From JBLYYQ01 sp048550035 (lineage in GTDB: Bacteria; Nitrospinota_A; UBA7883; JBLYYQ01), in assembly GCA_048550035.1 (NCBI GenBank), contig JBLYYQ010000120.1, positions 1-8,615 of the forward strand: a DNA stretch of 8,615 bases. The letters run 5' to 3'. The stretch's first letter is position 1; each line of letters begins with the position of its first letter. Both the position numbers and the translations under genes were made by a program. The notes under the pieces are model-generated. The model made no database searches and was not told the origin of the DNA. It was given only the letters and a program-made list of their open reading frames with translations. Positions 1-6,466 of the stretch are shown one piece after another.

Positions 1-774
1 GTCAATCATTCTATTTGTATAGTGACCCATTATCCCAAACTCATTGTCAGAACTAATTGTTACTCGATCATCTAAATTACCATTCATAGCGGCATGGAGT
101 GTGGAGTTTTCTGCTTCAAAAAATAACCACAAGTTTTTAGAATAAGAGACTATAAGATTTATTACCTCCATCAACGATATTATTGCAACAAAAGCAAGCT
201 CAACAGTAATTGCGATCTGTGCATCTTTAATTTGATCCGGCGCTAGTTGCGATAACCATTCAATATCTCGTATGATTATCATTGCAACAATAATGGCTAG
301 CAACACAATGGTCAGCGACGATATTAAAGAGAACTTATTTGTTAATGTTATAAATTGACCTGTCGGAGTAAGTGATTTTTTATGTTTTTTCAAGTAGTCA
401 TAAAGTTTGCGTTCCTGTTCTAATGCTATGTCGCAGGCAGCAAAAAAACCTAGCGCTAGACCACAGACAACTACTTTCAGACCACTCCCTAGTGGGAAAT
501 TGCTATAAAAATAGTTAAATGTTGCGATCGCAACTGAAGCTACTACCATTATGGCTAAATCAACATAGAATGTATTATTTATAATCTGATCTGGTCTTAA
601 TCTCCCAATGTACTTAATCCTAATTGGTATCCTTGCAAGATAGGCAAGTGTTAAGAAAAAGGTGACAGTTATCCCCCATTTAACAATGTCAACTCCTGCA
701 ATGAAAGGGCATACCTGCCCACCGTAGATTGTAAATACTGCAATTGCAAATATGTAATGTGCTGTAGCTCGCAT
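1..774 (-). CDS. Membrane signalling protein with 6 TM segments and HAMP linker, probable class III nucleotide cyclase (partial, C-terminus beyond left edge)
   Basis: The frame is open from an ATG at 774 down to base 1 (258 codons, no stop), so the C-terminal output part lies outside the window. My translation shows about six hydrophobic segments: residues 7-27, 33-49, 69-90, 98-118, 148-168 and 187-210. A HAMP-like linker follows (about 208-258), with an amphipathic helix, the connector GNLDDRVTISSDNEFG at 232-247 and the start of a second helix. A polar loop, rich in Arg and Lys, follows segment 2, and another basic stretch (120-134) follows segment 4. In known proteins HAMP passes signals from membrane segments to a cyclase, kinase or chemoreceptor domain. 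The 6TM-HAMP layout is typical of bacterial class III adenylate cyclases, hence the inferred call, but no catalytic residue is visible here; a histidine kinase or diguanylate cyclase remains possible. The start has no recognisable Shine-Dalgarno sequence. It is transcribed divergently from the tsaC operon. Confidence 0.72.
   Translation of the reverse strand, partial: MRATAHYIFAIAVFTIYGGQVCPFIAGVDIVKWGITVTFFLTLAYLARIPIRIKYIGRLRPDQIINNTFYVDLAIMVVASVAIATFNYFYSNFPLGSGLKVVVCGLALGFFAACDIALEQERKLYDYLKKHKKSLTPTGQFITLTNKFSLISSLTIVLLAIIVAMIIIRDIEWLSQLAPDQIKDAQIAITVELAFVAIISLMEVINLIVSYSKNLWLFFEAENSTLHAAMNGNLDDRVTISSDNEFGIMGHYTNRMID
521..534. repeat. Perfect 14-bp palindrome containing GCGATCGC
   Basis: GTTGCGATCGCAAC reads identically on both strands and lies inside the membrane-protein gene, where it encodes part of a hydrophobic segment. 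Its core is the octamer GCGATCGC, known as HIP1 where it is abundant in cyanobacteria. I noticed only this copy in the window, so it may be chance. Confidence 0.5.
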
Positions 775-797
775 GATCAAATATTTTTATTCAATAA

Positions 798-803
798 ATT
801 ATA
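798..803 (-). promoter_or_regulatory. Candidate -10 box for the left membrane-protein gene
   Basis: On the minus strand the consensus TATAAT lies 23 bases upstream of the ATG at 774, in a very AT-rich tract. Transcription would begin near 790, giving a leader of under 20 bases. No convincing -35 hexamer sits 16-18 bases further upstream, and AT-rich DNA makes chance matches common, so the call is weak. Confidence 0.3.
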
Positions 804-841
804 AATATATTCTTTTTAACATACTGCATAGTTGGGAGAAG

Positions 842-870
842 GTCAATAAATGTTTTAGATTTAGTATAAT
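842..870 (+). promoter_or_regulatory. Candidate sigma-70-type promoter for the tsaC-thrS-yajQ operon
   Basis: A perfect TATAAT lies at 865-870 on the plus strand. The hexamer at the usual -35 distance (842-847, GTCAAT) matches the consensus poorly. A start near 877 would leave a leader of about 64 bases before the ATG at 941. This is the only sizeable non-coding region ahead of the three plus-strand genes, so their main promoter should lie here. The leader shows no T-box element, no obvious riboswitch and no strong hairpin. Confidence 0.45.
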
Positions 871-926
871 AGTTTGATTTAAATGATTGATTCTCTATTG
901 AGTAAAGCATAAAGTTAGAGTTTAGC

Positions 927-934
927 TAGGAGGA
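927..934 (+). promoter_or_regulatory. Strong ribosome binding site of tsaC
   Basis: TAGGAGGA ends six bases before the ATG at 941. It is the best-placed Shine-Dalgarno sequence in the window and fixes this start over the second in-frame ATG two codons later. Confidence 0.85.
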
Positions 935-940
935 AATAAA

Positions 941-1552
941 ATGAAAATGTATGTAGCAAAATCAGATAAGAGTTATCATAAAGTTTTACGGGAGGTTATT
1001 CAGATCATATTAGATGGAGGGATCGTTATATATCCGACAGATACGGTTTATGGTATTGGTTGTTCAGCAAAGAATAAGGATGCAGTCAGTAAACTAGTAC
1101 AGCTTAAGCGTCGCCAAGAGAAGAAGCCATTCTCATTTATATGTAAAGATATAGCGACTATCAGTCAATTTGCAGTTATACCAAATTGGGCATATAGACT
1201 AATGAGCAAAGCGCTACCTGGTCCATATACATTTGTGTTGGAGGCTAGGAAAACGAATCTACCAAAAGAACTTATTGGTAAGCGAAATACTGTTGGTGTT
1301 AGAATACCTAGTAACTATCTATGTAATAAGATGGCAGACTTGATAGACTTGCCGATAGTTTCGACATCAGTTAATGTAGCAGGTGAAGAATCGATTTCGA
1401 GGGTAGATAAGTTGCCAACAGAATTTTTGAATCAGGTTGATGCGGTCATTGATGCAGGTCCTGCGACCTCTGGACCTTCAACAATTGTTGATGCAACAGG
1501 AAAAGAGCCAGTTGTAATTCGTGAAGGTTTTGGTAAATTATTTTGGTTATAA
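941..1552 (+). CDS. tsaC: L-threonylcarbamoyladenylate synthase (TsaC/Sua5/YrdC family)
   Basis: The 203-residue protein is a single YrdC-type domain. In the family, TsaC/Sua5 enzymes condense threonine, bicarbonate and ATP to threonylcarbamoyl-AMP, the donor for t6A at position 37 of ANN-decoding tRNAs; this is cytoplasmic. Visible motifs are YPTDTVYGIGC (31-41), the nucleotide-site KRR (56-58) followed by KKPFS, LPGPYTFVL (92-100), VGVRIP (118-123), STSVN (141-145) and GPATSGPSTIVD (173-184). The length suits the short TsaC form; the extra C-terminal domain of Sua5 is absent. The middle part (CKDIATISQFA, AYRLMSKALPG) resembles the paralogue YciO, but Ser143 and Asn145 of the SxN signature are kept, which favours a true synthase. 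It leads an operon with thrS, starting 4 bases downstream, another threonine-using enzyme. The start is set by a strong Shine-Dalgarno sequence. Confidence 0.88.
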   Translation: MKMYVAKSDKSYHKVLREVIQIILDGGIVIYPTDTVYGIGCSAKNKDAVSKLVQLKRRQEKKPFSFICKDIATISQFAVIPNWAYRLMSKALPGPYTFVLEARKTNLPKELIGKRNTVGVRIPSNYLCNKMADLIDLPIVSTSVNVAGEESISRVDKLPTEFLNQVDAVIDAGPATSGPSTIVDATGKEPVVIREGFGKLFWL

Positions 1553-1556
1553 CAAG

Positions 1557-3290
1557 ATGAATAGATTAGATACGATAAGGCACTCTGGAGCACATATAAT
1601 GGCTCAGGCAATTAAAACGATCTGGCCAGATGCACAGTTTGCATTTGGTCCAAATGTCGACGACGGGTTCTATTATGATGTGTTGCTAAAAGATGGTCTG
1701 ATAAAAGAAGAAGATCTGATCCGAATCGAAAAAGAGATGAAGCAGATTGTCAAGAAGAATCACTCTTTTAAGAATGAAATGGTCTCCAAACTTGATGCAT
1801 TAGAGCTCTTTAAGGATCAGGAATTTAAACAGCATTTTTTAACCAATCAGCTAAAAGATGATGACCTGGTTTCTATCTATAGTCAAGGTAGCTTTACTGA
1901 TCTTTGCAAAGGTCCACATGTCGATAGGACAGGGGAGGTCAGGGCGTTCAAACTTCATAAAATAGCAGGCGCATATTGGTTAGGAGATCAATCTAATAAA
2001 CAGTTGCAACGTATTTATGGTCTCTGTTTTGAGAGCAAGGATCAGCTTGCAGAACATATAAAGCGTTTAGAGGAAGCAAAGAAAAGAGATCATCGTCTAC
2101 TGTCTGGCAAACTAAAACTCTTTGCCTGGACTGATGAAGGACCTGGATTACCATTTATGCTTCCTAATGGGAAAATACTTTTCGATCTTTTAGTTGAGTT
2201 TAACAAGCAAAAAAATAGCGAGCGAAATTATGTTGAGGTTGCAACTCCAGCGATGCTCGATAGTTCATTATGGTCAAAGTCTGGTCATACAGATTACTAT
2301 CGAGAGCATATCTATTTCTCAAATGTTGAGAAGCGGGAGTTTGTAATTAAACCTATGAACTGTCCTGGTTCACTCTTGATATATAAAAATGAGCGTCGAA
2401 GTTTCCGCGATCTCCCAATTCGGATGGCCGAGTTTGGACAAGTTCACCGTCATGAGCTATCAGGTGTGTTACATGGACTATTCAGGGCAAGAGCGTTTAC
2501 CCAAGATGATGCTCATATCTATTGCGACAAGAATGATTTAGAAGCAGAACTAGTCGATATTATTGATTTAACAGTTGAGGTCTATAACATTTTTGGGTTT
2601 AAGGAGCAGCAAATTTACATTGCAACCCGCCCAGATAAGGCTATTGGTGATGAAGCAACATGGGATAGGGCAACAGAAGCATTGAAATCAGCATTGAAGA
2701 GGCGGAATATTGATTTTGCAATTAAGGAGAAGGAAGGAGCGTTTTACGGCCCTAAGATCGAGTTCAATGTTAAAGATAGCATCGGTCGGATGTGGCAACT
2801 TGGAACGGTGCAACTTGATTTTTTCCTACCTGAGCGATTCGGTCTATTCTTTGTCAATAAAGAAGGAGAAAACGAGATTCCTGTAATGATTCACAGGGCT
2901 ATTTATGGGTCACTTGAGCGGTTTATAGGGATTTTAATTGAGAGCTACGAAGGTGCATTTCCTCCTTGGCTTGCTCCTTGTCAGGTAGAGATTATTCCAG
3001 TCACTGATCAGCTTAACGAATATGGTAATCAGATTCAAAAGAGGTTAGCAGATGCAGGTATCAGAGCAAAAATTGATACTGCTGCTGAAAGAATGCAAAA
3101 GAAAATACGAAACGGACAGATGATGAAAATTCCTTATATGTTAATTATCGGAGAAGAGGAGCGAGATTCAAATCGGATCTCAGTGCGACTTAGGACTGGC
3201 GAACAGATCAAGGGAATTTTACTTGAATCTTTTATTGAGACGGTTAAAAAATTATCATCATCTTATTCATTAAATATTTGGGAAGGGTAG
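1557..3290 (+). CDS. thrS: Threonyl-tRNA synthetase lacking the N-terminal TGS domain
   Basis: This 577-residue class II synthetase charges tRNA-Thr and hydrolyses mischarged Ser-tRNA-Thr. The protein opens directly with the editing domain: HSGAH (His9, His13) and CKGPH (Cys117, His121). The catalytic core shows MNCPG (268-271 region, Cys269), the motif 2 region RMAEFGQVHRHE (289-300), DDAH (His320) and motif 3 VMIHRAIYGSLERF (443-456, His446). Cys269, His320 and His446 match the zinc ligands of the E. coli enzyme with a constant offset of 65. The anticodon-binding domain begins near PPWLAPCQVEIIPV (469-482). The usual TGS domain of about 62 residues is absent, and nothing upstream in frame could encode it. 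I chose the ATG at 1557, four bases after the tsaC stop, over an in-frame GTG at 1521 inside tsaC. There is no clear Shine-Dalgarno sequence, so coupling to tsaC translation is likely. The common downstream infC-rpmI-rplT genes are missing; yajQ follows instead. Confidence 0.96.
   Translation: MNRLDTIRHSGAHIMAQAIKTIWPDAQFAFGPNVDDGFYYDVLLKDGLIKEEDLIRIEKEMKQIVKKNHSFKNEMVSKLDALELFKDQEFKQHFLTNQLKDDDLVSIYSQGSFTDLCKGPHVDRTGEVRAFKLHKIAGAYWLGDQSNKQLQRIYGLCFESKDQLAEHIKRLEEAKKRDHRLLSGKLKLFAWTDEGPGLPFMLPNGKILFDLLVEFNKQKNSERNYVEVATPAMLDSSLWSKSGHTDYYREHIYFSNVEKREFVIKPMNCPGSLLIYKNERRSFRDLPIRMAEFGQVHRHELSGVLHGLFRARAFTQDDAHIYCDKNDLEAELVDIIDLTVEVYNIFGFKEQQIYIATRPDKAIGDEATWDRATEALKSALKRRNIDFAIKEKEGAFYGPKIEFNVKDSIGRMWQLGTVQLDFFLPERFGLFFVNKEGENEIPVMIHRAIYGSLERFIGILIESYEGAFPPWLAPCQVEIIPVTDQLNEYGNQIQKRLADAGIRAKIDTAAERMQKKIRNGQMMKIPYMLIIGEEERDSNRISVRLRTGEQIKGILLESFIETVKKLSSSYSLNIWEG
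3281..3287 (+). promoter_or_regulatory. Ribosome binding site of yajQ
   Basis: GGAAGGG lies six bases before the ATG at 3294 and forms the last codons of thrS, just before its TAG. The position suits coupled translation of thrS and yajQ. Confidence 0.6.
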
Positions 3291-3293
3291 AAT

Positions 3294-3791
3294 ATGGCTA
3301 AGGATAAATCGTTTGATATAGTCTCTAAAACAGATTTGACGGAAGTTAATAATGCAGTTGATCAGACTAATCGCGAAATTCAGCAACGCTATGATTTTAA
3401 AAATAGTAAGTCAGAAGTGACAGTTGATAAAGTAAAACATGAAATAATGCTATTAGCTGACGATCAATTTAAGCTTAAGAGTGTTATTGATATTTTACAA
3501 TCCAAACTTGTTAAACGAAATGTATCACTTAAAGCACTCACATATCAGAAAGAGGAGAAAGCAAGTAATGATACGGTTAGACAGATCATCTCAATACAAA
3601 ATGGGATCAGTTCTGATAAAGCAAAAGAGATTGTCAAGCTTATAAAAAATATGAAGCTCAAGACTCAAGCAACAATTCAAGAAGATCAGGTGAGAGTTTC
3701 AGCAAAGAAAATTGATGATTTACAAGAGGTAATGAACAATTTAAAGGAGTCGAAAGTTGAGATCGACCTACAGTTTGAAAACTTCAGATAA
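3294..3791 (+). CDS. yajQ: YajQ-family (DUF520) nucleotide-binding protein
   Basis: The 165-residue protein has the full family length (about 160-165) and its hallmarks: SFDIVS near the N-terminus (6-11), NREIQQRYDFK (26-36), the repeated-fold motif KLKTQATIQEDQVRVSAKK (about 121-139), then DDLQEV and the terminal LQFENFR. YajQ proteins are small cytoplasmic proteins with two ferredoxin-like folds. Members have been reported to bind nucleotides or tRNA, and a Xanthomonas homologue binds cyclic di-GMP and acts with a transcription factor; the role in most bacteria is unsettled. No signal peptide or membrane segment is present. It begins 3 bases after the thrS stop and is last in the plus-strand operon; its TAA lies 6 bases from the converging stop of the TatD-radical SAM gene. 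A nucleotide second-messenger role would fit the nearby putative cyclase, but that link is only inference. Confidence 0.92.
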   Translation: MAKDKSFDIVSKTDLTEVNNAVDQTNREIQQRYDFKNSKSEVTVDKVKHEIMLLADDQFKLKSVIDILQSKLVKRNVSLKALTYQKEEKASNDTVRQIISIQNGISSDKAKEIVKLIKNMKLKTQATIQEDQVRVSAKKIDDLQEVMNNLKESKVEIDLQFENFR

Positions 3792-3797
3792 TACTCG

Positions 3798-5174
3798 TTA
3801 CCCTAGCAGGTTGTAATCTCGGACTCGAAAGCTAACTTGCAGTTCACCGTCAACAAATTTTTGAATTCGTTTAACATCTATCTTGCCAGGTATATCGACA
3901 ATAGTAGCAGATACATCAAATCCTTCTTGTTTAGCATCTTTGATGAATGCGACAGTTATATTAAATGAATCTGGTATCTCTGGGCTGCAAATTTCATCAT
4001 AAAGCTCTTTGTTATCAGCATTGAGGCTAACCGATATCTTATCTATTAGTGGGCGCAGTTCTCTTAAAATATTTCGCTTATTCAAAAACGAGCCATGTCC
4101 ATTTGTATTTAGCCTAATAGTTTTTGCGTTATGAGCTCTCAAAAACGATGAAACTTTTTTGATTGCATCAAGCCTGATGGTCGGCTCACCGTACCCGCAA
4201 AAGACAACTTCATCGTATATCGAAGGATCACCAATTGCATCAATCATCTCATCGACAGTCGGATCTTGTGTCATTGTAAGATTATGACCTTGCACAGTAG
4301 CTTCCTGAAATTTGCCGCAAAAGAAACATTTGTTGTCACATTTTTTAGTAACATTAATGTAGAGTGAGTTTCTTATCATATATGCAACCGCTGGCGTTGA
4401 GGTCTGTTCTTTTAGAAATAAAGTTTTGAAATTTTCTACGGTAATTCGATCAATATCAGCTTTCGTTACAGATCGAACCTTGGCAGCTAGATCTAGAGTG
4501 AAATCAAGATATGCTGGCTCATTTCTCTTGCCCCGTTTAGGAACTGGGGAGAGGTAAGGAGAATCTGTTTCAAGAAGAAGTCTATATGATGGTGTGTAGC
4601 TTAGCGATTCTCGTAACATATCACCATTTTTATATGTAATATTTCCTGCGTATGATATATATAATCCAAGGTTTAATGCTCTTTTTAGCTCTTCTTTATT
4701 ACCTGAAAAACAGTGCATAACAGCATCAGTATGCTCTGTTAGCTTTTCGTCTTTTACTATTTGAAATGTATCACTCATCGCATCTCTAGAATGGATGATA
4801 AGTGGCTTTTTGCTATTTTTAGCAATATCGATAGTCTTGATAAATAACTCTATCTGCGCCTCTTTAGGTGATAGATTACGAAAATAGTCAAGCCCGGTTT
4901 CGCCAATGGCAGTTGTTTCATCTAGCGTAGCTAGAGAGGTCATTTCATCAGAGCTATTCTGATCAAAAGTTGTTGCATAATGTGGGTGAATGCCGCAACT
5001 AGCAAACATAAAGTTGTATTTTCTTGCTAATTCAATTGCTTGTTTGCTGTTTTCAATATTGGAGCCGACATTTAAAACATATTGCACACCTTTCTCTTGA
5101 AGTCTGGCAATGACATCAAGAATGTCAGATTGGAATGCCTTATCATTAAGGTGACAGTGAGAGTCCGCAGACAT
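3798..5174 (-). CDS. TatD-family metal-dependent hydrolase fused to a radical SAM domain
   Basis: One 458-residue frame holds two enzymes. Residues 1 to about 255 are a TatD-type TIM-barrel hydrolase with its metal ligands: HxH (His6, His8), GETGLDYF (Glu92), IIHSRDA (His128), MHCFSG (His154) and LETDSPYLSP (Asp204). TatD proteins are nucleases or phosphoesterases, implicated in DNA repair and peroxide resistance. After a short linker (about 253-265), residues 266-458 form a compact radical SAM domain with the CX3CX2C cluster motif (Cys279, Cys283, Cys286), the SAM-binding GYGEP (327-331) and the RLNTNGHG strand. I recall radical SAM proteins of this type (TIGR04038, TatD-associated) as either neighbours of TatD or fused to it; the substrate is unknown. 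No SPASM-type extra cysteine cluster is seen. The gene starts 6 bases after the purA stop without a clear Shine-Dalgarno sequence and ends the minus-strand operon. Both halves look intact, so this is a genuine bifunctional protein. Confidence 0.93.
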   Translation of the reverse strand: MSADSHCHLNDKAFQSDILDVIARLQEKGVQYVLNVGSNIENSKQAIELARKYNFMFASCGIHPHYATTFDQNSSDEMTSLATLDETTAIGETGLDYFRNLSPKEAQIELFIKTIDIAKNSKKPLIIHSRDAMSDTFQIVKDEKLTEHTDAVMHCFSGNKEELKRALNLGLYISYAGNITYKNGDMLRESLSYTPSYRLLLETDSPYLSPVPKRGKRNEPAYLDFTLDLAAKVRSVTKADIDRITVENFKTLFLKEQTSTPAVAYMIRNSLYINVTKKCDNKCFFCGKFQEATVQGHNLTMTQDPTVDEMIDAIGDPSIYDEVVFCGYGEPTIRLDAIKKVSSFLRAHNAKTIRLNTNGHGSFLNKRNILRELRPLIDKISVSLNADNKELYDEICSPEIPDSFNITVAFIKDAKQEGFDVSATIVDIPGKIDVKRIQKFVDGELQVSFRVRDYNLLG

Positions 5175-5180
5175 TCTAAG

Positions 5181-6455
5181 CTATAATAGAATTGTTGATT
5201 CGCGCTCTTTGCCAGTCGAGATGATAGAAACTTTGCTACCGGTTAATCTCTCAATTTTCTCTACATACTTCTTCGCATTATCTGGCAAAGCATTAAATGT
5301 GCTGATTTCTGATATATCCTTACACCATCCAGGAGAAGCTTCATAGACCGGTTTTACTCTTGCTAGTTCAGAAATTGAATTTGGTATCCTCCCTAACCGT
5401 TTGCCATCAAGCTCGTAGTCTACACAGATCTGAATCTCTTCAAATGAGTCGAGCACATCAAGTTTGGTAAGAGCAATATCAGTAATTCCATTGAGTTCGA
5501 CCGAATATTTCCCAACCACCGCATCAAACCATCCACACCGCCTGACTCGTGAAGTGGTTGCTCCAATCTCAGCGCCAACTGATTGAAGTGCCATCCCATG
5601 TTTATCGGTTAACTCTGTAGGAAGTGGTCCTAAACCGACCCTTGTAGTATATGCTTTCATAACACCGACAATAGATTTTATTGCAGTTGGCGGGATCCCT
5701 AATCCTGTACATGCCCCACCTGATGCGGTCGATGATGATGTTACATATGGATATGTGCCATGATCTATATCTAGCATACTCCCTTGCGCACCTTCTGCTA
5801 TTACATTCTTACCGTTCCTAATCGCTTCTCGTAATATTTCATCAGTGTCGGCAAGATACTCTTTAAGAGAGTTGAGCTTATCTACTACCCATTTTATTGT
5901 ACTCTCAGCCTCAATCGTCGATTTTTTAAATAGATGTTGGAGGATAATATTTTTTCCCCTAATTGATCTCAATATATCTTCTTTGATCTTATCACTATCT
6001 ACTATATCACCTGCCCTGATCCCGATCCGAGCAAACTTGTCTTGATATGCAGGTCCGATTCCACGACCAGTGGTTCCAACCTTTGTATTCTCAGGGTTAG
6101 ATTCGGCTAGCTTATCCATTATCATATGATATGGTGCTATGATATGTGCTCTATTTGAGATAAATAGTCGAGAAGAAGGATCAATCCCTTTAGATTTTAG
6201 AGAGTTTACCTCATTTATAAACTCGCCAGGATCTATAACTACCCCTGTACCAATGATAGATATTACTCCAGAGCGGAGTACGCCTGATGGGATAAGATGT
6301 AATATATGTTCCTGACCACCCACAACAATTGTATGACCTGCATTAGCACCGCCTTGATATCGCGCAACATAATCTGCATCATGACTTAGCATATCTACAA
6401 TTTTACCTTTTCCTTCATCACCCCACTGAGCCCCAACTATTACTTTAACTGGCAT
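5181..6455 (-). CDS. purA: Adenylosuccinate synthetase
   Basis: The 424-residue enzyme couples IMP and aspartate using GTP to make adenylosuccinate, the first committed step from IMP to AMP, in the cytoplasm. The sequence is full length for the family (about 425-435) and carries the N-terminal glycine-rich loop GDEGKGK (12-18) with catalytic Asp13, QGGANAGHT with catalytic His41, TTGRGIGPAY for IMP binding, the GAQGSMLDIDHGTYPYVTSS segment, TTSRVRRCGWFD near the aspartate loop and LTKLDVLD in the guanine-binding region. Asp13 and His41 have the same numbers as in the E. coli enzyme. The start follows the hisZ stop by 11 bases and has its own GAGGG ribosome binding site; the TatD-radical SAM gene begins 6 bases after its TAG. 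All residues I checked are intact and nothing in the sequence is unusual. Confidence 0.98.
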   Translation of the reverse strand: MPVKVIVGAQWGDEGKGKIVDMLSHDADYVARYQGGANAGHTIVVGGQEHILHLIPSGVLRSGVISIIGTGVVIDPGEFINEVNSLKSKGIDPSSRLFISNRAHIIAPYHMIMDKLAESNPENTKVGTTGRGIGPAYQDKFARIGIRAGDIVDSDKIKEDILRSIRGKNIILQHLFKKSTIEAESTIKWVVDKLNSLKEYLADTDEILREAIRNGKNVIAEGAQGSMLDIDHGTYPYVTSSSTASGGACTGLGIPPTAIKSIVGVMKAYTTRVGLGPLPTELTDKHGMALQSVGAEIGATTSRVRRCGWFDAVVGKYSVELNGITDIALTKLDVLDSFEEIQICVDYELDGKRLGRIPNSISELARVKPVYEASPGWCKDISEISTFNALPDNAKKYVEKIERLTGSKVSIISTGKERESTILL

Positions 6456-6460
6456 CTGAT

Positions 6461-6465
6461 CCCTC
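6461..6465 (-). promoter_or_regulatory. Ribosome binding site of purA
   Basis: On the minus strand GAGGG lies five bases before the ATG at 6455, in the 11-base gap after the hisZ TAA. It supports this start for purA. Confidence 0.65.
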
Positions 6466-6466
6466 G

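Noticed and set aside
871..940. T-box or other riboswitch in the leader ahead of tsaC-thrS
   Set aside because: The leader is only about 64 bases, has no conserved T-box AGGGTGG-type sequence and no stable terminator or antiterminator hairpin.
1521..1556. Upstream in-frame GTG that would extend ThrRS by 12 residues into tsaC
   Set aside because: The extension (MKVLVNYFGYNK) is the out-of-frame reading of the tsaC C-terminus, has no well-spaced ribosome binding site and does not supply a TGS domain. The ATG at 1557 lies just after the tsaC stop.
3798..3816. Hairpin as a Rho-independent terminator
   Set aside because: The stem is only 7 pairs with a 2-base bulge and no run of T follows it on either strand.
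4377..4410. Internal Met266 as a separate start for a stand-alone radical SAM gene
   Set aside because: There is no stop codon between the two halves and no evident ribosome binding site; a continuous fusion is the simpler reading.
5845..6045. Open frame of 66 codons on the plus strand inside purA
   Set aside because: It is antisense to a well-conserved part of purA, has low-complexity hydrophobic composition and no recognisable family or ribosome binding site.
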